Assembly (NCBI RefSeq): GCF_000018545.1
Contig: NC_012586.1
Coordinates: 1,922,001-1,986,000 of the forward strand
Direction of reading: 5' to 3'
Length of the DNA: 64,000 bases
DNA from: Sinorhizobium fredii NGR234
GTDB lineage: Bacteria; Pseudomonadota; Alphaproteobacteria; Rhizobiales; Rhizobiaceae
Below are positions 45,156-54,209 of this stretch, in pieces; the stretch's first letter is position 1; each line of letters opens with the position of its first letter. Made by a program: the position numbers and the translations under genes. The notes beneath the pieces are model-generated. The model had not been told where the DNA came from. It ran no database searches and saw only the letters and a program-made list of their open reading frames with translations.

Positions 45156-46217
45156 CTAGGAATGAAATGTCAGCTGCACCTTGCAGGCTCGCGAACGGTC
45201 GCCGGCCTGCTCGAAGGCCTCGACCGCCTGATCGACCGGGAAGGCATGCGAAATGATCGGCCGGACATCGATCCGGCGCGCGGCGATGAGTTCGACAGCG
45301 CGGGCGAATTCATCGTCGAAGCGCTGCGATCCGATCCACCGCAGCTCCTTGCCGACGAGCGCATTGAGCGGCAGGTTAATATCGCCGGTCACCCCGACCT
45401 GTACGATCAGGCCACGCGGCCTGACCGCCGCGATGGCGCTGCGCAGCGCCGGTTCGGCGGCCGAGCATTCGAACACGACGTCGAACTGGCCCTTGTCGGC
45501 CTCATACTGGGCCAGACCCGCCGGCTCGCGGCGGACGTTGACCACCCGCGTCGCGCCCATGGCCTTGGCTCGATAGAGCGCCGCGTCGGCGAGATCGGTG
45601 ACCACGATCGTCTCAGCCCGCGCGTGGCGCGCCGCCGCAACGACGAGCGCGCCGATCGGCCCCGCTCCGGTGACGAGCACCTGCTTCCCGACGAGATCTC
45701 CTGCCTGAGCAACCGCATGGAGGCACACCGCCAGCGGCTCCGCACAGGCCGCCTCGCCGGCGCCGACCAACGTGCCCGCCGCGAAGCACTGGCTGGCCGG
45801 AACGACGAGCCAGTCGCGGAACATGCCCTGCGCGTGGGGCAGCCGCATGGCGCTACCCATGAACTGCATGTTCAGGCAATGGATTGCGAGCCCTTCCCTG
45901 CAGAAGCGGCAGGCGCCGCAAGGCTGGCTTGGATTGACCGCCACGAGTTCGCCGATCGTAAGTCCGGAGACGCCGGCGCCGAGCGCCGCTACATGGCCCG
46001 AAGCTTCGTGACCCGGGATGATCGGCTCCCGCACCCGGACGGGGCCGAAGCCGCCGTCCTGGTAGTAGTGGAGGTCGGAACCGCAGATGCCGCCGGTCGC
46101 CATCTTCAAGAGAACCTCGCCCTCGCCGGGCTCGGCGACCTCCGCGATCTCCATCCGGAGGTCGCGCCGTCCGTAAAGCCGGGCGACGCGCGCCCGTCTT
46201 GCCACTCCCGCCATCAT
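45156..46217 (-). CDS. L-idonate/L-gulonate 5-dehydrogenase-like zinc alcohol dehydrogenase
   Basis: The protein of about 353 residues is a medium-chain dehydrogenase: catalytic zinc region GGICGSDLHYY and PGHEASGHV, structural zinc cysteines in CGACRFCREGLAIHC, and the NAD(P)-binding motif VTGAGPIGALVVAA. It resembles L-idonate 5-dehydrogenase (IdnD); in a uxuA operon, oxidation of L-gulonate to fructuronate is equally possible. The ATG at 46217 overlaps the dctM stop by ATGA; ATG 46214 is an alternative. The reading frame stays open further upstream but that part overlaps dctM. Confidence 0.87.
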   Translation of the reverse strand: MMAGVARRARVARLYGRRDLRMEIAEVAEPGEGEVLLKMATGGICGSDLHYYQDGGFGPVRVREPIIPGHEASGHVAALGAGVSGLTIGELVAVNPSQPCGACRFCREGLAIHCLNMQFMGSAMRLPHAQGMFRDWLVVPASQCFAAGTLVGAGEAACAEPLAVCLHAVAQAGDLVGKQVLVTGAGPIGALVVAAARHARAETIVVTDLADAALYRAKAMGATRVVNVRREPAGLAQYEADKGQFDVVFECSAAEPALRSAIAAVRPRGLIVQVGVTGDINLPLNALVGKELRWIGSQRFDDEFARAVELIAARRIDVRPIISHAFPVDQAVEAFEQAGDRSRACKVQLTFHS

Positions 46218-47620
46218 CGGATCAGCCCGACTGCACTCGGCAGCCACAGCGTGACCGCCGGGACGAAGGTGATGAGGATGAGCGCGATGAAGAGCGGCAG
46301 GAGCCAGGGCAGGATCGCCATCGTCGTCCGCTCGACAGAGAGCTTCGCGACGCGCGACAGCACGAAGAGCACCATGCCGAGCGGCGGGTGCAGCAGGCCG
46401 ATCATCAGGTTGAGGGTCATGATCAGGCCGAAATGCACCGGATCGATGCCGAACTGGGCCGTCAGCGGCAACAGGATCGGCACGAGGATGGTGATCGCCG
46501 CGATCGTATCCAGGAAGCAGCCGACGAACAGCATCAGCAGGTTCACCAGGATCAGGAACACCCATTTGTTGTCGGTGATCGTCAGGATCGCCCCCGAGAG
46601 CAGCTGGGCCGCCTGGCTAACCGTTAGCAGCCAGGCGAAGATCGAGGCGGCCGTGACGATGAACAGCACCGAGGCGGTCGTCTCGATCGTGTCGAAGGTC
46701 GCCCGCGCCAGCGTCGACATCGTCATCGTCCGATAGCGCACCAGGCCGAGAAACAACGACCAGAGGACTGCGGCGACGGCGGCTTCGGTCGGCGTGAACC
46801 AGCCCATCGTCATGCCGCCGATCAGGATGACCGGTGTCATCAGCGCCATGACCGCAGAGAAATCGAAATACCAGTCGAGCGCGAGGAGCGCGACAAGCGC
46901 CAGGCCGACGGCGACGTTCATCGACAGTCCGGCCGCCATCAGGAGATAGATGAGAACCGGCACCGCAAGCACGACGACCACTTCCAGCGAAGCGGAAAGC
47001 AGCCGCTTGATTTCGAAAGGCGTGTCGGAGCCCCAGCCGCGGCGATAGGCGAAAATCGCGACCGTCAGCATCATCAGCACCGTCATCACCACGCCCGGTA
47101 CGATGCCGGCCATGAACAGCGCGCCGATCGAAACATTGGCCATCATGCCGTAGATGACGAAGGGCAGCGACGGCGGGAAGATCGGCCCAAGCGTCGCCGA
47201 TGCGGCGGTGACGCCGACGGCGGTCTCCACCGGATAACCGTGGTCCTTCATCGCCTTGATCTCGATCGTGCCGATGCCGGCGGCATCGGCAAGCGCCGTG
47301 CCCGACATGCCGGAAAAGATCACCGAGCCGATGATGTTGACCTGCGCCAGGCCGCCCTTCATCCAACCGACGAGGGCGACGGCGAAGGAATAGATGCGGC
47401 CGGTGACGCCGGCGGAATTCATCAGATTGCCGGCGAGGATGAAGAACGGCACCGCCAAGAGCGGGAAGCTCTCGACGCCGGCGATCATCCGCTGCGCCGC
47501 GATGATATCCGGCGCGACGTTGTAGAACACCAGATAGAGGACCGACGCCACGGCCATGGAAATGGCGACGGGCACGCCGACCACCATCAGCACCAGAAAC
47601 GAACCAACGAGCAGGAGCAT
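46214..47620 (-). CDS. dctM: TRAP transporter large permease (DctM)
   Basis: The 468-residue protein has about twelve or more membrane segments and DctM family patterns such as FFILAGNLMNSAGVTGRI, GMSGTALADAAGIGTIEIKA and PTEAAVAAVLWSL. It carries the transport path of a TRAP system, driven by a sodium or proton gradient. It lies 3 bp after dctQ and overlaps the dehydrogenase start. Confidence 0.95.
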   Translation of the reverse strand: MLLLVGSFLVLMVVGVPVAISMAVASVLYLVFYNVAPDIIAAQRMIAGVESFPLLAVPFFILAGNLMNSAGVTGRIYSFAVALVGWMKGGLAQVNIIGSVIFSGMSGTALADAAGIGTIEIKAMKDHGYPVETAVGVTAASATLGPIFPPSLPFVIYGMMANVSIGALFMAGIVPGVVMTVLMMLTVAIFAYRRGWGSDTPFEIKRLLSASLEVVVVLAVPVLIYLLMAAGLSMNVAVGLALVALLALDWYFDFSAVMALMTPVILIGGMTMGWFTPTEAAVAAVLWSLFLGLVRYRTMTMSTLARATFDTIETTASVLFIVTAASIFAWLLTVSQAAQLLSGAILTITDNKWVFLILVNLLMLFVGCFLDTIAAITILVPILLPLTAQFGIDPVHFGLIMTLNLMIGLLHPPLGMVLFVLSRVAKLSVERTTMAILPWLLPLFIALILITFVPAVTLWLPSAVGLIR

Positions 47621-47623
47621 GGA

Positions 47624-48196
47624 TCAGCCCTCCACCTTCTGGAATTCCTCGGGCTTTTCGAGAACCGAATAGCCGCGGCGTTGATTGGCGATAAAGACCT
47701 GGATCGAGCGGACGAACATCAGCACGAAGCCGGCCAAAACGCTGTAGAAGACGATGTTGCGCGGCAGGTCGACGGTCACCATGCGTTCATGGGCGACGAT
47801 CGCCACGTAACGCCACATCAGCCAGCAGGCATAGGCAAAGAAGCCGATGCGCACGAGATCGACGAAGATCGCCATCGCCCGTGCCATCGGCCGCGGGAAA
47901 TAGTGATAGAGCACGTCGACCTGGATGTGCCGCGAGACGCGCACGCACATGACGGAGCCCAGGAACACGACGCCGATCAGGCAATTGGTGGCGATCTCCT
48001 CCGTCCAGGCGTAGGAATCGTTGAGCACGTAGCGGGTGAAGAACTGCAGGAAAACGCACCCCGTCATCACCCAGAAGATGGCGAGCGTCACCCAATCCTC
48101 GACGGCGTAGGCGGAAACGTCCGCGGTTGGCGGAGCCTCGTCGAAGGTATGGGCGATTTCCTCCGGCGTCGTCTGCAAATGGACTTCCTGGGACAT
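47624..48196 (-). CDS. dctQ: TRAP transporter small permease (DctQ)
   Basis: The 190-residue protein has the four-helix DctQ layout with FTRYVLNDSYAWTEEIATNC in the middle, the family signature. The ATG at 48196 fits the family's usual length; a longer frame to 48418 overlaps dctP and is rejected. Gap to dctP is 67 bp. Confidence 0.93.
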   Translation of the reverse strand: MSQEVHLQTTPEEIAHTFDEAPPTADVSAYAVEDWVTLAIFWVMTGCVFLQFFTRYVLNDSYAWTEEIATNCLIGVVFLGSVMCVRVSRHIQVDVLYHYFPRPMARAMAIFVDLVRIGFFAYACWLMWRYVAIVAHERMVTVDLPRNIVFYSVLAGFVLMFVRSIQVFIANQRRGYSVLEKPEEFQKVEG

Positions 48197-48263
48197 GGCG
48201 TTTATCCGACGGTTTGGGAAACGGATGCCGGCCCGCCGTCGCAGGCAAGCCGGCATGAGCGGT

Positions 48264-49238
48264 TCACTTGACGGCGCGGATGGCCTCCCAGTCTTCCTTC
48301 TTGTAGCCGAAGTCCTCGAGCGCCACCTTGTCCATGACGGTGGTTTCGAAATCGGCCTTGTCGACCTCGGCGACGTCGATGCCGCGCTCCTTGAAGGTCG
48401 AGACGAGCGCCTTCTCACGCTCCTCGATGATCTTGGTGGCGCGCTCGGCGGCCTCCTGCATCACCTCGGTGAAGATCTGCTTGTCGGCATCGGAGAGCTG
48501 CGACCACAGCGACTTCGAGACGACGGTGTTCAGGTGATCGACGATGTGGCCGGTCAGCACGATGTGCTTCTGCACTTCGAAGAACTTTTTCGCCTCGATC
48601 GTCGTCAGCGGGTTCTCCTGGGCCTCGACCGTGCCGTTCTGCAAGGCGAGATAGACCTCGGCAAAAGCAATGGGCGTCGTGTTGGCGCCGCAGGCGCGCG
48701 GCATGGCGAGATAGGCCGGGACATCGGGAACACGCATCTTCAGCCCCTGCATGTCGGCGCATTTGGCGATCGGCCGGTTCGACGTGGTGTGGCGCGTGCC
48801 GTAATAGGTAACCGCGGTGATGTGGTTGCCGGACGCCTCCTCATAGCCCGCCGCCAGCCGCTTGAAGACGTCGCTCCTGGTATAGGCGATCAGATGGGCG
48901 GGGTCGCGGAAGGTGTAGGGGAAATAGGTGACGCCGATCGGCGCATATTCGCGCGCCGCGAAGCTAGAGCCGGAAATGATGATGTCGACCGTGCCGAGCT
49001 TCAGGCCCTGGTTGAGATCCGCTTCCTTGCCGAGCTGCGAGGCCGGAAAGACATCGACCTTGTAGCGTCCCTCGGTGCGCTTGCCGATCTCCTCGGCGGC
49101 CCAGACGGATTCGGTATGGAACGGCTCCGAGGTCTCGTAGACATGCGCCCATTTCAGCGCCGTCTGCGCTTGTGCGGCCAGGGCCGAGCCCAGAATAACC
49201 GCGGTTGCACCGAGTAGCATTAACAGTCTGACCTTCAT
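48264..49238 (-). CDS. dctP: TRAP transporter solute-binding protein (DctP)
   Basis: The 324-residue protein has a signal peptide (LLMLLGATAVILGSALAAQA) and the DctP fold motifs, including the PNRPIAKCADMQGLKMRVPD-like segment with the arginine (KMRVPD) that binds the carboxylate of the ligand, and GTVEAQENPLTTI. Together with UxuA and a 5-dehydrogenase, a hexonate or hexuronate is the likely ligand. A GGAGG-type ribosome site lies upstream. Confidence 0.94.
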   Translation of the reverse strand: MKVRLLMLLGATAVILGSALAAQAQTALKWAHVYETSEPFHTESVWAAEEIGKRTEGRYKVDVFPASQLGKEADLNQGLKLGTVDIIISGSSFAAREYAPIGVTYFPYTFRDPAHLIAYTRSDVFKRLAAGYEEASGNHITAVTYYGTRHTTSNRPIAKCADMQGLKMRVPDVPAYLAMPRACGANTTPIAFAEVYLALQNGTVEAQENPLTTIEAKKFFEVQKHIVLTGHIVDHLNTVVSKSLWSQLSDADKQIFTEVMQEAAERATKIIEEREKALVSTFKERGIDVAEVDKADFETTVMDKVALEDFGYKKEDWEAIRAVK

Positions 49239-49274
49239 CTTCTTTCTCCTCCCAAAGTGAAGTCACTGCATCCT

Positions 49275-50024
49275 TTACGAACTGCTGTTTTCGGCACGCC
49301 TCCATGCGGCCGGTATCGTGCTGTCGGACGGCTCCTCCCCGAAGCTCGCCGACAGGCGAAGCTGAGATTGATCGAGATGCGCACGCATCGCGGCCCGTGC
49401 GGCGGCCGGATCGCCGGCGGCGATCGCGTCGCGGATGGCGCGATGCTCCTCCATCGCAGCCCGCCAGGTGTCGGTGTTTTCGAAATAGCTGGCGAGCTTT
49501 TCGAAATAGGGTGTCATGCGCATGTCGTGGATGCTCCCGACGAAGCGGTTCAGGGTCTGGTTGGCGATGATGCTCGAGACGATGACGTGGAATTCGCGAT
49601 CGATCGCCAGCGCCTGGCGCCGGTCCTCGAGCGCGGCGGCCATGCGCGCCAGGTTGTCGTCGAGGATTTCTATGTGCTCGGGCCGCGCCAGCCGCGCCGC
49701 TTCCTCGGCGATCGCACATTCGACGACCGCCCGCGCCCTCAGCAATTCGAACGGGCCCTCGAAATCCTCCGGGGGCATATCGGCCGCCGGCGCGTGGCGC
49801 GCCGTGACATAGATGCCCGAGCCCATGCGGATATCGATGAAGCCTTCGACCTCGAGCACGATCAGCGCTTCCCGCACCGTCGGGCGCGACACGCCGAGCT
49901 TCTGCGCAAGTTCCCGCTCGGCCGGAAGCCGCGAGCCGGGAGCCAATTCGCCCCGCTCGATGAGGCCTCGCATCTGGTCCGCCACCTGCCGATAGAGGCG
50001 GCGCGATTCCACGGCAGAGAACAT
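49275..50024 (-). CDS. GntR-family regulator, FadR/FCD subgroup
   Basis: The 249-residue protein has a winged helix-turn-helix (about residues 5-70: ADQMRGLIERGELAPGSRLP, then AQKLGVSRPTVREALIVLE) and an FCD ligand domain (about residues 90-220) with FHVIVSSIIANQ and MEEHRAIRDAIAAGDPAAAR. Regulators of this type (UxuR, ExuR) repress hexuronate genes and respond to hexonates or hexuronates. It is the first gene of the operon, 36 bp before dctP. GAGG lies five bases before the ATG at 50024. A matching operator lies at 50073-50083. Confidence 0.93.
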   Translation of the reverse strand: MFSAVESRRLYRQVADQMRGLIERGELAPGSRLPAERELAQKLGVSRPTVREALIVLEVEGFIDIRMGSGIYVTARHAPAADMPPEDFEGPFELLRARAVVECAIAEEAARLARPEHIEILDDNLARMAAALEDRRQALAIDREFHVIVSSIIANQTLNRFVGSIHDMRMTPYFEKLASYFENTDTWRAAMEEHRAIRDAIAAGDPAAARAAMRAHLDQSQLRLSASFGEEPSDSTIPAAWRRAENSSS

Positions 50025-50072
50025 CATATCCTCACTGCAGGCCACAGGATTGCACTACGGCTGGTGGCCAAG

Positions 50073-50083
50073 TGGTCATACCA
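50073..50083. promoter_or_regulatory. FadR-type GntR operator
   Basis: TGGTCATACCA fits the TNGTNNNACNA operator pattern of the FadR subgroup exactly, 49 bp upstream of the regulator start. Since regulator, TRAP genes, dehydrogenase and uxuA are in one direction with short gaps, this site could control the whole operon with self-repression. Binding is inferred. Confidence 0.6.
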
Positions 50084-50451
50084 ATTCGGCCAGAATACGC
50101 TCAAGAATTACGAAGTCAACAACTGTTGAAAGCAACGAGGTTTGGCCGGCGGCAACGAATTTGGCCGCTAAATGCAGTCAAAGATGGCCCGCGCTTCGCT
50201 ATTTAAGGAAATCAGAGCGTTATCGGCTACCGAAACAGGTCAGCTGTTTTCACCGGATAGAACGGAAACGAAGCGCCGCCCGAAAGATGAAACCCGCACG
50301 GTTTAGCGACGCACGGGGGAGAAGAGCGCCTGCTGCTTGCTACCGTGAGAGTGCTGACGAAGCGTCTTTACAGCATCCTGATCATCAGCGGGAATAATCA
50401 CGGGGCTCTAGTTGTCTTTAGCGCTGTCGCGCTGACTGAGGAGAATGCGCC
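50084..50451. other. Gene-free stretch
   Basis: About 370 bp between the operator and a small gene. Only short, unconvincing frames occur on both strands; no repeat or structured RNA was recognised. Confidence 0.4.
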
Positions 50452-50670
50452 ATGCCGGTTCAAACTCCAATTGCCCTTCACGATGTCGACATGCTTAGCG
50501 CGGTGTTCGAGGAGCTGTTGCAGGACCATCACGTCCCCCGCAACAGCGGTGCCGCAGAGGGTATCCTCTCGCGCATAATCTTCACCTATAACCTCGGCGT
50601 CCACGATCCAGCGTTGCTGAAGGTGCTTGCCGTGCCCTTCTTGGGGCAACGATCGTCGGGAACGCAGTGA
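50452..50670 (+). CDS. Small hypothetical protein
   Basis: The 72-residue frame begins at an ATG with GAGGAGA eight bases upstream. The product (TPIALHDVDMLSAVFEELLQ, then GILSRIIFTYNLGVHDPALL) looks like a soluble helical protein. The middle has a normal amino acid balance. No family was recognised. Confidence 0.5.
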   Translation: MPVQTPIALHDVDMLSAVFEELLQDHHVPRNSGAAEGILSRIIFTYNLGVHDPALLKVLAVPFLGQRSSGTQ

Positions 50671-51091
50671 ACACGACCGATGCGCTGCAAAACTCCTTTC
50701 TGGCCCAGCGTCCTGGCTTAAACCATACGTGTCGTGCCGAGCGCCGAACAGGCGAAGCATCGCAGTTGCGTGGCTGGAAAATGAATCGCTCATCCTCGAC
50801 GCGCCGTAGCGTGCGGCCGCGGCGTTGCGGGAAAACGTTCCCGGCTGATCCGAACCTTAAGAGATCAGGTGTTCGTTTTCGTTACCCCAGTTGACAGCAT
50901 CGGTGCGAGCTTCGCGCCCTACCGATTGGGTTGAGCGACGGCACTCGTGATCCTATGCATTTCACGCATGGGAGAGCTGTAATCTGAGCGCTGCAATACG
51001 CAAACGCCATCAATTATATGATGCTCATCGAAGCAAACGAGGCACCACGGACTGGTTGCCAAGCTTCGAATCCCAGGAAAGGGGGATCAAA
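50671..51091. other. Gene-free stretch upstream of the DUF1127 gene
   Basis: About 420 bp with no supported gene. It probably holds the promoter of the DUF1127 gene near its right end. A near-palindrome GGGAAAACGTTCCC lies near 50829; its meaning is unclear. Confidence 0.4.
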
Positions 51092-51238
51092 GTGAACGTA
51101 GCTCGCTCTTTTAACAATTGGCGCAAATACCGTCAGACGGTCGCCGAACTGGGCCGCATGTCGACCCGCGAACTTCATGATCTCGGCATCGACCGTGCCG
51201 ACATCCAGCGCGTTGCCCGGGCTGCCGTCAGCCGCTGA
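51092..51238 (+). CDS. DUF1127 domain small protein
   Basis: The 48-residue product (VARSFNNWRKYRQTVAELGR, then MSTRELHDLGIDRADIQRVA) is a typical short DUF1127 protein. The GTG start has GGGGGA five bases upstream and gives the usual family length; an in-frame start at 51056 would add an unlikely tail. Short DUF1127 proteins in alpha-proteobacteria have been linked to RNA metabolism and to phosphate and carbon homeostasis; that is family knowledge. A clear intrinsic terminator follows at 51282, so it is a one-gene transcript. Confidence 0.9.
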   Translation: MNVARSFNNWRKYRQTVAELGRMSTRELHDLGIDRADIQRVARAAVSR

Positions 51239-51281
51239 GGCCTGACAAGCTGTCGAGCACCGGCAGACAAATGTTTAAGCG

Positions 51282-51315
51282 AGCGCCTGCGAACCGCGGG
51301 CGCTTTTGGTTTTAG
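51282..51315 (+). terminator. Intrinsic terminator of the DUF1127 gene
   Basis: AGCGCCTGCG (51282-51291) pairs with CGCGGGCGCT (51295-51304), with one T-G pair and an AAC loop, followed by a T-rich run (TTT GG TTTT). It lies 43 bp past the stop codon. Confidence 0.85.
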
Positions 51316-51679
51316 CCCGGCGAAGATGCGCTGGAAACAGCCGCTCCCTGCTTACCGGTCACCATTCTTGGTCAGTTACCCTATCGACGGAGTGATCCAC
51401 AAAATGGATCGATCGAACCAGTTATTGGTTCAACGATAAGTTGGTGGCAGTTCTTACCGAATTCCAGATTTTTGCGTTAAACGATTACTTCGACCACCAG
51501 CAACGCCGACAATTGAGCGTCCCGAAGTCGTGACGGCTAGCGGGGCCTATGCGTCGATTCTTGCAGAGCCGGACATTGCCGATATCGCCTTCCTCACACT
51601 TCAAGTGGGAGATTATATCTGGGGATTTACGGGCCCCTACAGCCGGAGCGCTGACCGCACGGCACAGCTCCACCAAAGA
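51316..51679. other. Gene-free stretch
   Basis: About 360 bp without a supported gene, lower in GC than its neighbours (51380-51480 in particular). Nothing else was made out. Confidence 0.4.
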
Positions 51680-52279
51680 TCAAGCATCCGCGTCCACGGC
51701 TTCTCCACCCGCGTAGATGTCGAGCAGAAGCTCCGGGTTCGTGCCCTCGCCGCGGAGCTCATCAAGCGTTTGCTCCAGAATGCGACCGAACTTCGCCAAG
51801 GGCCGGCCCCGCCCCGGACGACGCAAATCTGCCAGCGTCTTTTCGACGCTCCGCGCGAGCTTGTCCGCCAATAGGTCCTGCCCCGCTACGAGGGCAAAAG
51901 GTTCGTCGAAGATCACGAGGTCGAAAAGGCCGTCGCTGAGTGGCAGGCGGCGCGGAGCGCCAAGGATAGAGGCAAGCCACAGAGGACGGCGCGCTACCAC
52001 TTCGGTCGCAAGCGCCGGGGGCAGCGGGCCAGCCAGGCGCGCGAGTTCAAGGTTGGCGAGCTCTTCGCCCAGCCTGACCCGATCGTCTTCTGTAAGCGAT
52101 ATGCGAGATGCAAGAACGCGGGGGAGATGCTGGCGGACCATCTCGCCAATCTCGGTTGTCAGCGCGATCGGATCATCGTTCTCCCGGGGCAGGAGATGGT
52201 CGCCAATGGGTGATCTCCAGCGCCGGAGTTCACGAGCGCCGGACGCTTGACGAGCAAGCCAACGGGGCTGAGAGAAGAG
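51680..52279 (-). pseudogene. Possible remnant of a helicase-like or AAA protein
   Basis: The frame is open from 52279 to a stop at 51680, but the first ATG is at 52141, so the beginning seems lost. The part PLWLASILGAPRRLPLSDGL followed by FDLVIFDEPFALV resembles the Walker B region of superfamily I helicases of the DUF4011-like group (LPLxxGLFDLVIxDEAS), though after FDE the likeness stops. The tail (ADLRRPGRGRPLAKFGRILE) is unassigned. This reads as a fused or deleted fragment. A whole but divergent 153-residue protein from the ATG at 52141 is the alternative. Confidence 0.35.
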
Positions 52280-52290
52280 CTACAAAGGCG

Positions 52291-52773
52291 ATGATCAACG
52301 AAGAAACTGGAGGATTTGAGCTGCGGTTCAAGCGCTTGTTGGACGCGCCGCGTGCGAATGTTTGGCGCTGCTGGACAGAACCCAAGCTGCTGGAGCAATG
52401 GTTTCACCCCCCGTCCTGGACGACCGAGGTGAAGCGCTTGGAGCCGCGTCCCGGCGGCGCGTCGCATATCATCATGCGCAGCCCGGATGGCGAGGTGTCC
52501 GATGGCGTCGGCGTGTTCCTGGAAGCGGTTCCCGAGCGGCGGCTGGTGTTCACCAATGGCTTCACGTCGGGCTGGATCCCATCCGACCAACCATCTGCAC
52601 CCCCGCTGATGACCACAATCATCGAGATGTCCGACGAAGGCGGCAAGACCCGCTACGTCGTCCGCGCCCTGCACTGGACCGAAGAGGCGAGGAAACGGCA
52701 TGAGGAGATGGGCTTCCATGACGGCTGGAAGCAGACGACAGGCCACCTCGAAGCGCTCGCCCGGATGCTCTGA
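52291..52773 (+). CDS. SRPBCC / AHSA1-domain protein
   Basis: The 160-residue protein has the START-like fold signs of the AHSA1 family: an opening FKRLLDAPRANVWRCWTEPK followed by LLEQWFHPPSW, a middle FLEAVPERRLVFTNGF, and a C-terminal helix HEEMGFHDGWKQTTGHLEAL. These domains bind hydrophobic ligands and are often cotranscribed with an ArsR repressor, which is missing here. The ATG at 52291 fits the family start; the ribosome site is weak (AAAGG close by). Function is unknown. Confidence 0.85.
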   Translation: MINEETGGFELRFKRLLDAPRANVWRCWTEPKLLEQWFHPPSWTTEVKRLEPRPGGASHIIMRSPDGEVSDGVGVFLEAVPERRLVFTNGFTSGWIPSDQPSAPPLMTTIIEMSDEGGKTRYVVRALHWTEEARKRHEEMGFHDGWKQTTGHLEALARML

Positions 52774-52934
52774 AGCGGCGCGCCGACGCCCTCACCGATC
52801 GCGCGCCATGAGGTCGTTGCAGCCGGCATGTGGGAGTGCGGGGTCAGCACAGGCAAGGGTCCTCGAGGGCTTGAAACGACATTCGCCCCATTATGAAAAC
52901 GTGGCGAAGGGTACGCCGGCATCCTCAGCCCGCG

Positions 52935-53102
52935 TTAATCGCGATGCTCGCCGTTCGGGTTCGGCGCCGGCGTCTCTCTTGTATCTCGCGTCGGATGTTC
53001 GCGATCGTCAGGCTCCGGTGGCGCTTCCTTGTCGCGGGGACGGCGGACAGGCTGGTCTTTTGGGACGACTGTCTTCGGCGGGGGTACAATTTTCTTGGGC
53101 AT
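52935..53102 (-). CDS. Small proline-rich charged protein (55 residues)
   Basis: ATG to TAA encodes 55 residues, rich in Pro, Lys, Arg, Asp and Glu (MPKKIVPPPKTVVPKDQPVR ... ETPAPNPNGEHRD), probably disordered. AGAGGA lies seven bases before the ATG. The amino acid make-up is unlike a random frame. Short Pro-rich proteins of this kind are annotated in rhizobia, with no known role. Confidence 0.5.
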   Translation of the reverse strand: MPKKIVPPPKTVVPKDQPVRRPRDKEAPPEPDDREHPTRDTRETPAPNPNGEHRD

Positions 53103-53633
53103 GCCCAGTTCCTCTAGCTTCTAGGGACAGGAACCGGGTGGCAGGACTGAAGGTTCCGAGGCCGCCAGGTAGCGTGAATGAAGCCCAAATGTCGCGTAAC
53201 CGCGCGGAGCCAACTGTCATGAGGACAGCGCAACCACCCCATCGGCCAAGCGACAAGGGACGGACAGTCGGCAGCGATCCCGCGGCCCCGTCGAGGCCCG
53301 TCGCCATGTTGGAGGAATCTGAACCAAAGACCCTGTAAATGGGCGCGTGCGTGAGCGTGATCGGACTGTCCATCCCTGATTACGCCGCGGCTGGAATGAC
53401 TGCTAAACGCCAGCGTAAACCTGCAGCGAAGCCGGTCCCGCGAATGGAACAGAGGCTCCGCTGAAGGCGGCTGAAAACGCTTCGATCCCGGCAATCGGCG
53501 CAGGGAACCTAAGCTCATATCCGGAGTTCAAAGTGTGCGCTGGGCGGCTTCGCTTCCACAGTGCTGCCGGTCCCACGCGGATTAGGGGGCCCGGAGCCAC
53601 TTCCCCGGCTCCCCTGCCCCAAGGAGGTAAATC
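53103..53633. other. Gene-free stretch upstream of hsp20
   Basis: About 530 bp between the small proline-rich gene and hsp20. No supported gene was found. It must include the hsp20 promoter and possibly a heat-responsive leader, but none was recognised. Confidence 0.4.
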
Positions 53634-54209
53634 ATGGCACGAAATCCCTTATCCCCCTTCCGGCCCGGTGGCTTGACCGAGCGCGGCTTCGGCGACCCTT
53701 TTCTCTCCCTGCATCAAGAAATGAACCGTCTGTTCGACGATGTCCTGCGCGGCAGGCTGGGTGGCCCCTTGCAGCGCGGCACCCAAGAGGGCGGCATGAT
53801 GATGCCGGACATCGACGTGAGCGAAACGGAGAACGAGGTGCGTATATGCGCCGAGCTGCCCGGAGTGAAAGATGAAGACGTCGACGTGTCGCTAAATGAC
53901 GATACGCTCACCATCCGGGCCGAGAAGAAATTCGAGCGCAAGGACGAGAAGGAGAACTACCACTTCATGGAACGCTCCTATGGCACGTTCCAGCGTTCGT
54001 TGCGGCTGCCCTACTCGGTCGATGCCGACAAGATCCGGGCGGACTTTGCCGACGGGGTGCTGACCGTGACATTGCCCAAAGGGCCGGAGCAAGAAAAACG
54101 TAGGAAGATTCAAGTGCAGCACGGCGGCCGCCTGGAGCCCACCTCAACTACTGGCTCGCGCTCCAAGCAGTCCGAAGGGCAGCAACCTGGCAAATCCGGA
54201 AAAACATGA
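53634..54209 (+). CDS. Small heat shock protein, Hsp20/alpha-crystallin family
   Basis: The 191-residue protein has an N-terminal arm (FLSLHQEMNRLFDDVLRGR) and the alpha-crystallin domain at about residues 58-160 (PDIDVSETENEVRICAELPG, VDVSLNDDTLTIRAEKK, FADGVLTVTLPKG). An I-x-V type C-terminal motif occurs in RKIQVQ. It is an ATP-independent chaperone that holds unfolding proteins. AAGGAGG lies eight bases before the ATG. It is longer at its C-terminus than usual, with a polar S/Q/K tail. Confidence 0.95.
   Translation: MARNPLSPFRPGGLTERGFGDPFLSLHQEMNRLFDDVLRGRLGGPLQRGTQEGGMMMPDIDVSETENEVRICAELPGVKDEDVDVSLNDDTLTIRAEKKFERKDEKENYHFMERSYGTFQRSLRLPYSVDADKIRADFADGVLTVTLPKGPEQEKRRKIQVQHGGRLEPTSTTGSRSKQSEGQQPGKSGKT

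Noticed and set aside
49256..49267. Short palindrome AGTGAAGTCACT upstream of dctP
   Set aside because: Only five-base arms, close to the ribosome site, and unlike the operator pattern of the FadR subgroup; likely chance.
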